DNA of 64,000 nt from Pseudomonadota bacterium. Its GTDB lineage: Bacteria > Pseudomonadota > Gammaproteobacteria > Burkholderiales > Ferrovaceae. A program made the translations under genes and the position numbers. The DNA lies in NCBI GenBank assembly GCA_021826025.1, contig JAKBBG010000001.1, positions 1 to 64,000 on the forward strand, in the 5' to 3' direction. Shown here one piece after another: positions 11,491 through 20,379 of the stretch; position 1 is the stretch's first letter; each line of letters opens with the position of its first letter. The notes beneath the pieces are model-generated. The model saw only the letters and a program-made list of their open reading frames with translations, had not been told where the DNA came from and made no database searches.

Positions 11491-11518
11491 ATATGGGGCA
11501 TAAAGCCGGGCTTTCAAG
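11491..11518 (-). promoter_or_regulatory. grpE: Sigma32 heat-shock promoter of grpE
   Basis: On the minus strand CTTGAA (11518-11513) is followed after 14 bases by CCCCATAT (11498-11491), matching the RpoH consensus CTTGAA...CCCCATNT at every defined base. It lies 29 bases or more upstream of the grpE start codon, in the 91-base gap after hemH, and would drive grpE, dnaK and dnaJ. Confidence 0.85.
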
Positions 11519-11553
11519 AGGCCGGCTGAAAATAAATGTCGGAAAGGGGAAGG

Positions 11554-12660
11554 CTAGCGGGAGGCTCCGGCCGCGAGGGCGCGCTTCAGGCTCAGATCTC
11601 CTTCGGACTGGGCCTGTGCGGACGACCAGTGGGGGGAAACCCAGCCTTCCAGGTGTTCCAGGGCGATGTCGGCCAGGGCGTCGAGCCAGGGAGCGCTTTC
11701 GTTGAGGGCGGGGATGTAATGGTATTCGCGCCCTCCTTCGGTCAGGAAGGCGGTTTTGACTTCCATGCCGATTTCCTCAAGGGTTTCGAGGCAATCTGCG
11801 GGAAAGCCCGGGCAGACCACGTGCATGTTGGAGACGCCTTCCCGCGCGAGTTGGCGTACCAGCGGCTCGGTGTAGGGCTTGACCCATTCGGCCCGGCCGA
11901 AAAGGGACTGGAACGACACGGCGTACTGTTCCGGCTGCAGGCCCAGGGCTTCTCCCAGGAGCCGGCCCGTCTTGAGGCATTCGCAGTGGTAAGGGTCGCC
12001 TCGGTCGAGCGTGTAACGGGGGACGCCGTGAAAGCTCATCACCAGCTTGTCGGGGCGGCCGTGAACCGCCCAATAGCTTTCCACCTGCGCTCGCAGGGCC
12101 TGGATGTAGGCCGGGTGGTCATGGTAGTGCCGCACCACGCGAACTCCGGGAACGTTGCGGTAGGTCCGCAGCGCTTCGAACAGGGCATCCATGCTGGAGG
12201 CGGTCGTGCTGGCCGCATATTGGGGGTAGAGGGGCAGCATCAGGATGCGGTCGCAATGGCGCGCCTTGAGTTCCGCCACCCCTGCGGCGATGGAGGGCTG
12301 GCCGTAGCGCATGGCGTAAACCACGGCCGTAGGGGAAGGCACGCGGGCGGCCAGCCGTTCGGCCAGTCCAGCCGCCTGGCGTTCCGTATGCACGCGCAGG
12401 GGGGAGCCTTCCGGAGTCCAGATGGAAGCGTATTTCCTGGCCGACCGGGCGGGCCGGGTGTTGAGTATGATTCCATGCAGGATCAGCCACCAGAGGGGGC
12501 GGGGAATTTCGACCACGCGCGGGTCGCCCAGGAACTGTCTCAAATAGCGACGCAAGGCACTTTTTTCAGGCGCGTCAGGAGTGCCCAGGTTGACCAGCAG
12601 CACGCCGGTGCGGGACACGGTCCCGTGGGAATAATCCGGTTCGTTCAGGTATCGGGCCAT
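11554..12660 (-). CDS. hemH: Ferrochelatase
   Basis: The 368-residue enzyme inserts ferrous iron into protoporphyrin IX, the last step of protoheme synthesis. Family features are [13 protein letters not shown] near the N-terminus, the [14 protein letters not shown] block, VMSFHGVP with the catalytic His, and [15 protein letters not shown]. It starts one base after the hrcA stop and therefore forms an operon with the heat-shock repressor gene, ahead of grpE. A hemH gene in this slot is seen in some Betaproteobacteria; it links heme supply to the stress operon only by position. Confidence 0.95.
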   Translation of the reverse strand: MARYLNEPDYSHGTVSRTGVLLVNLGTPDAPEKSALRRYLRQFLGDPRVVEIPRPLWWLILHGIILNTRPARSARKYASIWTPEGSPLRVHTERQAAGLAERLAARVPSPTAVVYAMRYGQPSIAAGVAELKARHCDRILMLPLYPQYAASTTASSMDALFEALRTYRNVPGVRVVRHYHDHPAYIQALRAQVESYWAVHGRPDKLVMSFHGVPRYTLDRGDPYHCECLKTGRLLGEALGLQPEQYAVSFQSLFGRAEWVKPYTEPLVRQLAREGVSNMHVVCPGFPADCLETLEEIGMEVKTAFLTEGGREYHYIPALNESAPWLDALADIALEHLEGWVSPHWSSAQAQSEGDLSLKRALAAGASR

Positions 12661-12661
12661 G

Positions 12662-13687
12662 TCAGTGTTGAGACAGGGCGCTCGAAAGCAGCTTGGCCGT
12701 CACGTCCACGATGGGGATCACCCGTTCGTAGGCCATGCGGGTCGGTCCGACCACCCCCAGGGTGCCCACCACCTGTCCGTCCACCTCATAGGGGGCCGTG
12801 ACGACGCTGAATTCGTCCAGGGGGACCAGCCCGGATTCCCCGCCGATGAAGATCTGGACGCCGTCCGCGCGCTCGCTCATGTCGAGCAGCTGCAACAGGC
12901 CGGTTTTTTGTTCGAAGACGTCGAACAGGCGGCGGAGCTGGGTAATGTTTCCCGAAACGTCCTGGTGGCCGATGAGCCGGCCTTCCCCCGACAGGACATA
13001 GTCGTCCCGGCTCTTGAGGGCGCTGCTGCCCACTTCCATGGCGGTTTTCATGAGGGCCTGGATGTCCTGGCTCAGGTTTTGCAGTTCGCGCGTCAGGGCG
13101 TTCCGGATGCCTTCAAAATCGTGTCCGGTAAAATGCTCGTTGAGGTACTGCGCGGCCTGCGACAGCTGGCCCGTGCCGTAGGACTGTTCGGTGAAAATCA
13201 CCCGGTTCTGCACGTCCCCTTCCAGGGTGACCAGGATCAGCAGGATGCGCTTTTCGGAAAGACGGAGAAATTCCACATGGCGGAATCCGGTGGAGCGGCG
13301 CTTGGGCGTGCGCACGATGCCGGCAAACGCGGTGAGTTCGGCCAGCAGCTGTGAGGCGGCCGAGACCAGCCGCGGTGTTTCGGCCGGATGCAGCTGATGC
13401 TCGAGCTGGTTGAGGGTGTCGGCTCCCAGCGGCTTGATGGTCATCAGGCTGTCCACGAAAAAACGGTAGCCGCGGGGTGTGGGCACGCGTCCGGCGGACG
13501 TGTGCGGACTGGCGATGAACCCCATCTCCTCCAGGTCCGCCATGACGTTGCGGATGGTCGCCGCAGAAAGTTCGAGGCCGGAAAGTTTTGAAAGGGCTCG
13601 CGAACCGACGGGTTGTCCATCCTCGATGTAACGCTCCACCAGGGCTTTGAGAAGGGCGCGGGCACGGTCGTTTAACATGCGCTTCAT
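12662..13687 (-). CDS. hrcA: Heat-inducible transcription repressor HrcA
   Basis: The 341-residue protein has the N-terminal winged-helix domain ([36 protein letters not shown]), followed by the GAF-like and dimerisation domains of HrcA. HrcA binds CIRCE inverted repeats and represses chaperone genes. No CIRCE element is seen in its own upstream region or before grpE or dnaK, so its targets are probably elsewhere, for example groESL. ATG at 13687 has AGG seven bases before it; ATG at 13678 is an alternative. It is divergent from nadK with only 29 bases between. Confidence 0.94.
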   Translation of the reverse strand: MKRMLNDRARALLKALVERYIEDGQPVGSRALSKLSGLELSAATIRNVMADLEEMGFIASPHTSAGRVPTPRGYRFFVDSLMTIKPLGADTLNQLEHQLHPAETPRLVSAASQLLAELTAFAGIVRTPKRRSTGFRHVEFLRLSEKRILLILVTLEGDVQNRVIFTEQSYGTGQLSQAAQYLNEHFTGHDFEGIRNALTRELQNLSQDIQALMKTAMEVGSSALKSRDDYVLSGEGRLIGHQDVSGNITQLRRLFDVFEQKTGLLQLLDMSERADGVQIFIGGESGLVPLDEFSVVTAPYEVDGQVVGTLGVVGPTRMAYERVIPIVDVTAKLLSSALSQH

Positions 13688-13716
13688 TTTACCTGAAATG
13701 TGGTTTAATTCCCGGG

Positions 13717-14592
13717 ATGAATTCCACCTTCCAACGAATCGGCATCGTCGGCAAGTACGACAGCCAGAATCTGGCTGAACCCCTGCGCAGACTCCTGGCG
13801 TTTCTGACGGCGCGCGGTGCCCACGTGACCCTGGACCACCGTTCCGCAGCCGCCGTGGACGCGCCTCCCGAACTTGCCGTGACGCTCGAAAACATCGGTT
13901 CCCACGCCGATCTCGTGATCGTGCTGGGCGGCGACGGCACCATGTTGCATGCGGCCCGGGCGCTGGCCTGCCAGAGCGTGCCCATCATCGGCATCAACCT
14001 GGGGCAGCTGGGCTTCCTTACGGACATCCCCGCCCAGGCCATGGAAAAAATGCTGGGCCCGGTGCTGGACGGGCACTACCAGGAAGAGACCCGTACCCTC
14101 CTCAAGACGAAAATCGTTCGCGACGGCACCATCGTGAGCCGTTCCGCGGCCCTCAACGACGTGGTGCTGACCAAAGGCGTGCGCGGCAGCATGATCGACC
14201 TGGAAGTCTACGTGGACGGCCGTTTCGTTTACAGCCTTCGGGCCGACGGCCTGATCGTGGCCACTCCCACGGGGTCCACCGCGTACGCGCTTTCGAGCGG
14301 GGGGCCGATCCTGCATCCGGACCTGGCCGCCATCGTGCTGGTGCCCATCTGCCCCCATACCCTGAGCAACCGGCCGATCGCCCTGAGCGACCGCTGCACG
14401 GTGGAAGTGATTCTCCAGAAAGGGGCGGGCGCCGTGGCCAATTTCGACGTGCAGGACCATTGCGAGCTGGCCGCGGACGACCGGCTGGTGATCACTCCGG
14501 CGGAGAAGGGCATCCGCCTGCTGCACCCCCTCGAACACAGCTATTTTGCGATGTTGCGGGAAAAGCTGCGCTGGGGAGCCAAGCTGTATTAG
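13717..14592 (+). CDS. nadK: NAD kinase
   Basis: The 291-residue enzyme phosphorylates NAD to NADP. The GGDGTML motif with the catalytic Asp is at about residues 71-77, and the NAD-binding TPTGSTAYALSSGGPILHP block is at about 184-203. Length and domain layout match proteobacterial NadK. The intergenic space to hrcA is 29 bases and contains a TTTAAT-like -10. recN follows five bases after the stop, the usual nadK-recN pairing. Confidence 0.96.
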   Translation: MNSTFQRIGIVGKYDSQNLAEPLRRLLAFLTARGAHVTLDHRSAAAVDAPPELAVTLENIGSHADLVIVLGGDGTMLHAARALACQSVPIIGINLGQLGFLTDIPAQAMEKMLGPVLDGHYQEETRTLLKTKIVRDGTIVSRSAALNDVVLTKGVRGSMIDLEVYVDGRFVYSLRADGLIVATPTGSTAYALSSGGPILHPDLAAIVLVPICPHTLSNRPIALSDRCTVEVILQKGAGAVANFDVQDHCELAADDRLVITPAEKGIRLLHPLEHSYFAMLREKLRWGAKLY

Positions 14593-14597
14593 GCCCC

Positions 14598-16250
14598 ATG
14601 CTGAGCGCCCTCGGTATCCGCAATTTTGTCATCGTCGAAACCCTCGACCTCGAATTCGCGTCCGGATTCACGGTGCTGACCGGCGAAACGGGTGCGGGCA
14701 AGTCGATACTGATCGAAGCCCTGTCGCTCGCGCTGGGCGCCCGTGCCGAATCCGGCGTGGTGCGTCCGGGCGCCGAGCGGGCCGAAGTGGTGGCCGAGTT
14801 CCTCATTCCCGAAGGCAGTCCCGCCCGGCGGTGGTTGCAGGAAAACGACCTGCTGCCGGAAGAGGGCTGCGTGCTGCGCCGGGTTGTGGACGTTTCGGGA
14901 AAATCGCGCGGCTACATCAACGGCACCAGCGTGCCGGTCCAGCAGCTCAAGGTCCTGTCGGAATGGCTGCTCGACATTCACGGCCAGCATGCGCACCAGT
15001 CCCTGCAGAAGTCGGCCAACCAGAGTGCCTTGCTGGACGCGTACGGCGGTACCGCCGAACTGGCCCAGGCCGTGCGGGCCGCCTTCAGCCGCTGGCAGGA
15101 TGCCCGGCAGCGCCGGGATGAGTGGCAGTCCCGATCGGAAGCCCTGCTGGAAGAAAAGGCGCGGCTGCGCGATGACGTGCGCGAACTTGAAGCGCTGGAC
15201 CTCGGCGCGGGTAGCTGGGAGGCCTTGCAGGCGGAGCAGGCGCGCCTTGCCCATGCGGCGAGCCTGCAGGAAGGAGCCCAGTTCGCCCTGGATGCGCTGG
15301 CCGAAGCGGACGATGCCGTGCAGGCCCGGTTGCAGGCGGTGGCGGACCGGCTGGACGGCCTCACGGCCTTTGACCCGTCCCTGCAGCCGGGCGCCGACCT
15401 CATCGCGTCCGCCAGGATCCAGCTGGACGAAGCGGTCCATGCCTTGCGCCGGTATGCCATGGGAGTCGAAATCGACGAGGAGGGACTGCACCGGGCCGAA
15501 GCGCGCATGCAATCGGTTCTGGCGGCCGCGCGCAGGCACCGGGTGAAGCCGGAAATGCTGCCGGGCCATCTCGAAGGGCTTGCCGAACGTCTTGCAACCC
15601 TCGAGTCGGCCGGTTCGGGAGCGGCGCTCGAGAAGGCGGCGGCTGCGGCCGAAGCGGAGTTCCGACACCAGGCGCAAGCGCTCTCGGAAAAGCGGGCGGT
15701 CGCTGCAGCGGCCCTGGGCAAGACCGTCACCGAAACCATGGGCCTGCTTGCCATGGGCAGCGGCGTCTTCGACATCGTCCTGACGCCGGTGGAGCGCGCC
15801 TCGGCAGCCGGGCTCGACGAAGTGGAGTTTCGCGTGTCCGCCCACGCCTCGCGTGCCCCCGAACCGCTTGCCCGGGTGGCTTCGGGCGGCGAGCTGTCCC
15901 GCATCAGCCTGGCGATCCAGGCGGCCCTGATCTCCGTTTCCTCGGTGCCCACCCTCATATTCGACGAAGTGGACACGGGCATCGGTGGCCGGGTGGCGGA
16001 AATCGTGGGACGGCTGCTCGAAAGCCTGGGCGAGCGGCATCAGGTCATTTGCGTGACCCACCTGCCCCAGGTGGCTGCGCGCGGGCGCCATCACCTGAGC
16101 GTCACCAAATCGGAGCAGGGTGGCGCCGTCAACAGCACGATCCAGGTGCTGAGCCGCGAAGCGCGCGTCGAAGAGCTGGCACGCATGCTGGGGGGGGTGA
16201 CCATCACCCAGACGACGCGCCGTCACGCGGCGGAACTGCTGGGTCACTGA
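14598..16250 (+). CDS. recN: DNA repair protein RecN
   Basis: The 550-residue SMC-like ATPase helps repair double-strand breaks. Walker A GETGAGKS is at 29-36, a coiled-coil region with Ala/Glu/Gln-rich sequence occupies about 150-380, the ABC signature VASGGELSR is near 430, and Walker B LIFDEVDTGIGG is near 452. The start at 14598 matches the family N-terminus (MLSALGIRNFVIVE); the open frame upstream lies inside nadK. I saw no LexA box in the five-base gap. The stop overlaps the convergent mnmC by seven bases. Confidence 0.97.
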   Translation: MLSALGIRNFVIVETLDLEFASGFTVLTGETGAGKSILIEALSLALGARAESGVVRPGAERAEVVAEFLIPEGSPARRWLQENDLLPEEGCVLRRVVDVSGKSRGYINGTSVPVQQLKVLSEWLLDIHGQHAHQSLQKSANQSALLDAYGGTAELAQAVRAAFSRWQDARQRRDEWQSRSEALLEEKARLRDDVRELEALDLGAGSWEALQAEQARLAHAASLQEGAQFALDALAEADDAVQARLQAVADRLDGLTAFDPSLQPGADLIASARIQLDEAVHALRRYAMGVEIDEEGLHRAEARMQSVLAAARRHRVKPEMLPGHLEGLAERLATLESAGSGAALEKAAAAAEAEFRHQAQALSEKRAVAAAALGKTVTETMGLLAMGSGVFDIVLTPVERASAAGLDEVEFRVSAHASRAPEPLARVASGGELSRISLAIQAALISVSSVPTLIFDEVDTGIGGRVAEIVGRLLESLGERHQVICVTHLPQVAARGRHHLSVTKSEQGGAVNSTIQVLSREARVEELARMLGGVTITQTTRRHAAELLGH

Positions 16251-18121
16251 GCAAAGCGGGCCGGCGACACGGCGCGTGCCAGCTGGCGTTCCAGCGGCAG
16301 CGGCGTTCCTTCCAGCCTGGCGGCGATGAGCGCTGCCGCCAGGCTGCTCCACACCAGGCCGCGCGAAGCGAGCCCCATCACGGCATAGAGTCCCGGTTCC
16401 CCGGGCATTTCTCCCACCAGCGGCAGCCGGTCCCGCGCCACGCAGCGAAGGCCCACGCGTTCCGTGCGAGGGAGGTCCTGCAGGGCGAGGCCGGGCAACA
16501 GGGGTCCCAGCCGGGAGAGATTTTCCCGGCTGTCCCGTTCCCTCGGGTTCAGGTCCGCGGACGCGTCGTAGGTGGCGCCGATGCACAGGCCGGGCCCGGG
16601 CCCGGGAATCAGGTATCCGTCCCGGCACAGGACCGGGGTTTGCGGCGGCAGCGGGTTCTGGCCGAGCAGGGTGATCTGTCCCCGGAAAATGCCGAGAGGC
16701 AGCATCGCCGCCTGTGAAAAGCGAGCCGCCCCGGCCCCGGGGGCGAGAATGAGGACGGGTGCCTGCGCCAGGACACGGTCGTCTGCGTCGTGTGCAGCCC
16801 AGCCTTGCGCGGTTCTGTGCAGCGACGCGACCTCCGCCTGCCAGCGGGGGGCGACCGCCTGGCCGGCCGCGTGCAGCGCGGCCCGGCAGTAGCTGCCGGG
16901 CTCGATCCATCCGGCCGAAGGGAAATGCCAGCCGCCCTGCGGCAGCGGCAGGCTCGCAAGCCGGGACGCCTCTTCCCGTTCGAGGAAGCGCGCGAAATCT
17001 GCGGGGTACCCTCTTTCCGCCAGGGTCCTGCGTGCGCTGACGGCCTGCGCATCGTCGGAGACCAGGTGCAGCACGCCCCGCATCTGGCTGAATACGGTGC
17101 CGGTGGCGGCCTGAAGGCGGGCGACGGTGCCCAGGGCATGCAGAAATCCCGCGCGCCCGAGCCGGGAAGCGAGGTTGTCGTCGCGCGAAAGCACCGGCCG
17201 CAAAATGCCGGCCGGGTTTCCCGAAGCTTCCGCCGCCGGGCCGTTGCGACGGTCCAGCAGGATGACCTGCCAGCCGAGCCGGGACAGGCGTTCCGTGACC
17301 AGGCATCCGCCCAGGCCGGCCCCGACCACGATGGCGCGGCGCTCGGCCGGCGGCGCCAGCGAAACGGCCAGCGAGGCGTTGTGCCGGGGCGTGGCCCTGC
17401 GACGGAAACCCGCTTCGGGAATGCGATCGAAGCAGGCTGCCAGCCGTTCCCGCTTGCGGCCGAACCCGGGGAGCCGCCGCACCGTGAAACCCTGGTGTTC
17501 CAGCGCGCGCCGCACGGACCCTGCCACGCACCAGGTGGCGAGGGTGGCCTGCGGCGCACAGAGGCGGGCCACTTGCCGGATCACGCTTTCCTCCCACATG
17601 CGCGGGTTCCTGGCCGGGGAAAACCCGTCCAGGAAAACCGCCTGCGCGGCCATGGACAGTTCGGGCAGCAGCGCCTGCACGTCCCCCAGGGCCAGCGTGA
17701 GGCAAACGCGGCCCCCTTCGAATTCCAGGGTGTGGATGCCCGGGACCAGGGGGGGCCAGGCCTCAGAGAGGGCTTGGGCGAACGGGGCGAGCGCGGCATG
17801 GGGTCTCCAGGCGCGCACCAGGTCCTCGCGGGTGAACGGATGCTGTTCCACCGAAACGAAATGCAGGCGCGCGTCCTGAGGCCGTTCGCTGCGGCGCCAG
17901 GCTTCCCAGGCGACGAGGAAGTTGAGCCCCATTCCGAAGCCCAGCTCCAGAATCTGGAAGCTGTCGCATTCCCGCCAGCGATGCGGCAGGCCGTTGCCTT
18001 CCAGAAACACGCGCACGCTTTGCTCCGGGCCTCCGTCGGCGGAATGGTAGACGTCGCCGAATTCGGTGGCGAACGGCGCGGCTCCTTCAAAACGGATCCT
18101 GGCAGGGGTGAGGGTGGACAT
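16244..18121 (-). CDS. mnmC: Bifunctional tRNA 5-methylaminomethyl-2-thiouridine enzyme MnmC
   Basis: The 625-residue fusion protein completes the wobble-uridine modification mnm5s2U. The N-terminal SAM-dependent methyltransferase half (about 1-245) has the ILELGFGMGLNFL SAM site and an FLDGFSPARNP motif. The C-terminal FAD oxidoreductase half starts with VVGAGLGGCLVTERL at about 263 and ends with GLASRGLVWSSLAAALIA. The ATG at 18121 matches the family N-terminus; upstream in-frame codons are not supported. Its stop lies inside the end of recN. Confidence 0.95.
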   Translation of the reverse strand: MSTLTPARIRFEGAAPFATEFGDVYHSADGGPEQSVRVFLEGNGLPHRWRECDSFQILELGFGMGLNFLVAWEAWRRSERPQDARLHFVSVEQHPFTREDLVRAWRPHAALAPFAQALSEAWPPLVPGIHTLEFEGGRVCLTLALGDVQALLPELSMAAQAVFLDGFSPARNPRMWEESVIRQVARLCAPQATLATWCVAGSVRRALEHQGFTVRRLPGFGRKRERLAACFDRIPEAGFRRRATPRHNASLAVSLAPPAERRAIVVGAGLGGCLVTERLSRLGWQVILLDRRNGPAAEASGNPAGILRPVLSRDDNLASRLGRAGFLHALGTVARLQAATGTVFSQMRGVLHLVSDDAQAVSARRTLAERGYPADFARFLEREEASRLASLPLPQGGWHFPSAGWIEPGSYCRAALHAAGQAVAPRWQAEVASLHRTAQGWAAHDADDRVLAQAPVLILAPGAGAARFSQAAMLPLGIFRGQITLLGQNPLPPQTPVLCRDGYLIPGPGPGLCIGATYDASADLNPRERDSRENLSRLGPLLPGLALQDLPRTERVGLRCVARDRLPLVGEMPGEPGLYAVMGLASRGLVWSSLAAALIAARLEGTPLPLERQLARAVSPARFAQ

Positions 18122-18300
18122 GGCGCCATTGTACCGGCCGACAACCGGCGTGCCGTGCAACTGTTTGCGACCTGCTCCGACCGGCCTCCCGTTACAGTGG
18201 ACCGGCACAAAGGATTTCTTCCTTGAACCCTTTCGGGGTGCCATGGTTGCGCTGTTACGCGGCAAGGCCATGAAACTGGAGCAACACTATCGCCGGACGG

Positions 18301-18349
18301 CATGCATCTCGCCGTCGGCGAGGCATGGCGTGAATCCGGCATTTTTTTT
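18301..18349 (+). promoter_or_regulatory. Leader stem-loop and T-tract before the orphan gene at 18361
   Basis: CTCGCC-GTC-GGCGAG forms a perfect six-pair hairpin (18308-18322), extended by CATGC (18301-18305) pairing with GCATG (18323-18327) across a two-base bulge. Fourteen bases later comes a run of eight T (18342-18349), just before the GGAG ribosome-binding site of the next gene. The gap is too long for a standard intrinsic terminator. The rest of the 239-base space 18122-18360 shows no gene that I can support. Confidence 0.45.
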
Positions 18350-18360
18350 GGAGACGCGCC

Positions 18361-19398
18361 ATGGTCGCTTTTGATTTGATTCAATGGATGTTTCGAAGCG
18401 TGCTGTATGTGGGATGGACGTTCAGGCACTGGCGGGGGGCGCTGCGCGCGCAGCGCTGCCTGGCGGTCGCGGCACCGCTGCAGGCCGTGGCGCAGGAAGC
18501 TCTGCTGCCTGAAGCCGAGGAAAGCAGGGAGAGGGAGACGACGGTGCCGGAAGCAGCCAGCGTGGGGCAGCCGGTTCCCGTCCCCGACGCCGAGTTTCTC
18601 GGCGGGCAGGCCCTGATCCGGTATGGAGAAGGGTTCAGCGTGGTTTGCCTTTTTTACCGTCGCCATGCCCGCGTCACGCGAGTGCTCTGGCTGGACTACA
18701 AAAAACTCCAGCGCAAGCACGGCGCCTACGTGGTGCGGCGCCTGCGCACCCGCGCAGGGGAGTCTTCAGTGCCTGCCCGGACCCTGCCGCATGCTGCGGA
18801 CGGTCGTTCGAAAGCCTGGGGACGAATCGCACTGCCGGACGAGTACCTGGAATTCGAGTCGCTCCAGGATCTGCGCGTGATCAGGCTGATGGAAAAAACG
18901 GTGGAGGATGCCGGAACCCTGATCGAGGAGGAAATTCCGGAAAATCTCCTCAACAAACGGCCCTGGCGCCTGCTGCCGCCCTGCGAGGCACCGGAACACG
19001 AACTGACGGACCTGCAGAAACGCCGTAAGACCGTGGAGTTGTCCATGACGGAAATACGGGCGGAAGATGCTGCCAGGAAAATACCCCTGGCAAGCCGGGA
19101 GAAAGCGTACCCCAACATGGTGCCGCCTCCCGTGGTGCGATCCCACAGCGGGCTGCTACGCAAAACCGGCTACGTGGAACGGACCGATCCGTCAGGCCGG
19201 AAGTACCGTACTTTCTTCGCGGAAGTGGACGACGGGGAACGGACGGTCCGGCACATCGGCGTCGATCTGCAGCGGGCATTGCTGCGTGAACAGGTCGACA
19301 TCGGCGACCGGGTGGAAGTGTTCAATATCGGACTGGTCCCGGTCGGTTCGGGAAAGTACAAAAAAAAGATATGGAGCGCCCGGAAGTTGCCGGTATGA
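18361..19398 (+). CDS. Unknown protein with plasmid-type (KfrB-like) C-terminal domain
   Basis: The 345-residue protein has a weakly hydrophobic N-terminus, a charged middle with no family I recognise, and a C-terminal segment (about 263-345). That segment has a GYVERTDPSGRKYRTFF start, DDGERTVRHIGVDLQRAL, then VDIGDRVEV. This pattern resembles the small domain found at the ends of plasmid relaxases and KfrB-type proteins (family consensus: ...yFv.L.t..GertvWG.DLerAl....vGD.v). The match is from memory and needs a profile search. A GGAG site lies eight bases before the ATG. It stands alone, with a strong terminator directly after it and the unrelated mnmC before it. Confidence 0.6.
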   Translation: MVAFDLIQWMFRSVLYVGWTFRHWRGALRAQRCLAVAAPLQAVAQEALLPEAEESRERETTVPEAASVGQPVPVPDAEFLGGQALIRYGEGFSVVCLFYRRHARVTRVLWLDYKKLQRKHGAYVVRRLRTRAGESSVPARTLPHAADGRSKAWGRIALPDEYLEFESLQDLRVIRLMEKTVEDAGTLIEEEIPENLLNKRPWRLLPPCEAPEHELTDLQKRRKTVELSMTEIRAEDAARKIPLASREKAYPNMVPPPVVRSHSGLLRKTGYVERTDPSGRKYRTFFAEVDDGERTVRHIGVDLQRALLREQVDIGDRVEVFNIGLVPVGSGKYKKKIWSARKLPV

Positions 19399-19406
19399 AT
19401 GGATCG

Positions 19407-19431
19407 ACGGGGGTTCGCCCCCGTTTTTTTT
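19407..19431 (+). terminator. Rho-independent terminator with TTCG loop
   Basis: A seven-pair GC-rich stem, ACGGGGG and CCCCCGT around a TTCG tetraloop, is followed by eight T. It begins eight bases after the stop codon of the orphan gene at 18361 and isolates it from the CobD-like gene. It is the clearest intrinsic terminator in the window. Confidence 0.92.
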
Positions 19432-19476
19432 CGGATGTGTGTTACCCTCGGGATTGTTGTCTTGCCGAAAGCGACC

Positions 19477-20379
19477 ATGAATATCTTTTCCATATTGATC
19501 GCCTTGCTGCTGGAACCCTACCGGCCGGCATCGGTTCAGGCCCGGGTGTTCGGGAGCTTTGATCGCTATGCGCGCACGCTCGACGACCTGCTCAATTCCG
19601 GAGAGCGCCACCACGGGATCGCAGCCTGGGTGCTGGCGGTGTTGCCGCTGCTGGCGCTGACCTGGTCGATTTATTTCCTGGCGGGGCATCTGGGTGCCGG
19701 CCTGGGGTGGGTGCTTGACGTGCTGGTGCTGACCGCCATGCTGGATTTCAGGCCCATACTGGACCGCCTGGCCTCCCTTCAACGCGAATTGCGGCAGGAT
19801 GACCCGACCGCGGTCGCCGAACGGCTGGGCATTTCGTCGAAAAGTCCGGTGCCGCTCGCACAGCTCGTGGCCCGGTCCATCGAGCTCGCCGTCATGGACG
19901 TCCACACCCGCCTGCTCGCCGTCCTTTTCTGGTACTGCATCCTGCCCGGGCCGGTCGGCGCGCTGCTTTACCTGATGGCGATGCGGCTCAACCAGCTGTG
20001 GGGTTCCGATACCAAGACGGATTTCGGAAGCTTTTCCCGGACCGCGTTTTTCTGGCTGGACTGGGTTCCCCAGCGGCTGACGGCATTTGCGTTCGCCGTG
20101 GTGGGCAATTTCGAGGATTCCCTGTTCTGCTGGCGTACCCAGGCGTCCGGCAGGCAGGCCGGCATGCGCCTGGTGCTTGCCAGCGCCGCGGGTGCCCTGG
20201 GCATCCGCCTGGGCGATTCCGCATCGCCTCAGCGTTCCTACGGCGACCTGGATCTGGGCGTGGGCGAGTTTCCCGACCTCGACCACCTGCGCAGCGCCGA
20301 AGGCATGATCTGGCGCACGCTGGTGCTCTGGCTGCTGGTGATCGCCCTGATCACCATTGCAGCCGTGGTGGGCGCCTAG
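19477..20379 (+). CDS. CobD/CbiB-like membrane protein
   Basis: The 300-residue protein has several membrane segments and the short motifs of the CobD/CbiB family, here in the divergent betaproteobacterial form that accompanies rsgA, an M48 peptidase and orn. CbiB proper attaches aminopropanol to adenosylcobyric acid; whether this paralogue does so is unproven, and no other cobalamin genes are nearby. The start at ATG 19477 is chosen because the longer open frame begins upstream of the terminator at 19407-19431. Its TAG stop shares CTAG with the convergent rsgA. Confidence 0.8.
   Translation: MNIFSILIALLLEPYRPASVQARVFGSFDRYARTLDDLLNSGERHHGIAAWVLAVLPLLALTWSIYFLAGHLGAGLGWVLDVLVLTAMLDFRPILDRLASLQRELRQDDPTAVAERLGISSKSPVPLAQLVARSIELAVMDVHTRLLAVLFWYCILPGPVGALLYLMAMRLNQLWGSDTKTDFGSFSRTAFFWLDWVPQRLTAFAFAVVGNFEDSLFCWRTQASGRQAGMRLVLASAAGALGIRLGDSASPQRSYGDLDLGVGEFPDLDHLRSAEGMIWRTLVLWLLVIALITIAAVVGA

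Noticed and set aside
11463-11501. Longer GrpE start at 11501
   Set aside because: It would begin inside the sigma32 -10 element, and the AGGAGG site points to ATG 11462.
13679-13716. CIRCE element for HrcA self-regulation
   Set aside because: The 29-base gap and flanks contain no TTAGCACTC-N9-GAGTGCTAA pair; the only GCACTC-like stretch noticed (near 1731) has no partner.
14560-14600. LexA box before recN
   Set aside because: CTGT is present in CTGTATTAGG but is not followed by ACAG at the required spacing.
14589-17705. Open frame of 1038 codons on the minus strand across recN and mnmC
   Set aside because: It is opposite to recN and partly in another frame of mnmC. Its translation is rich in Arg, Gly, Pro and His with no domain, the expected shadow of high-GC coding DNA.
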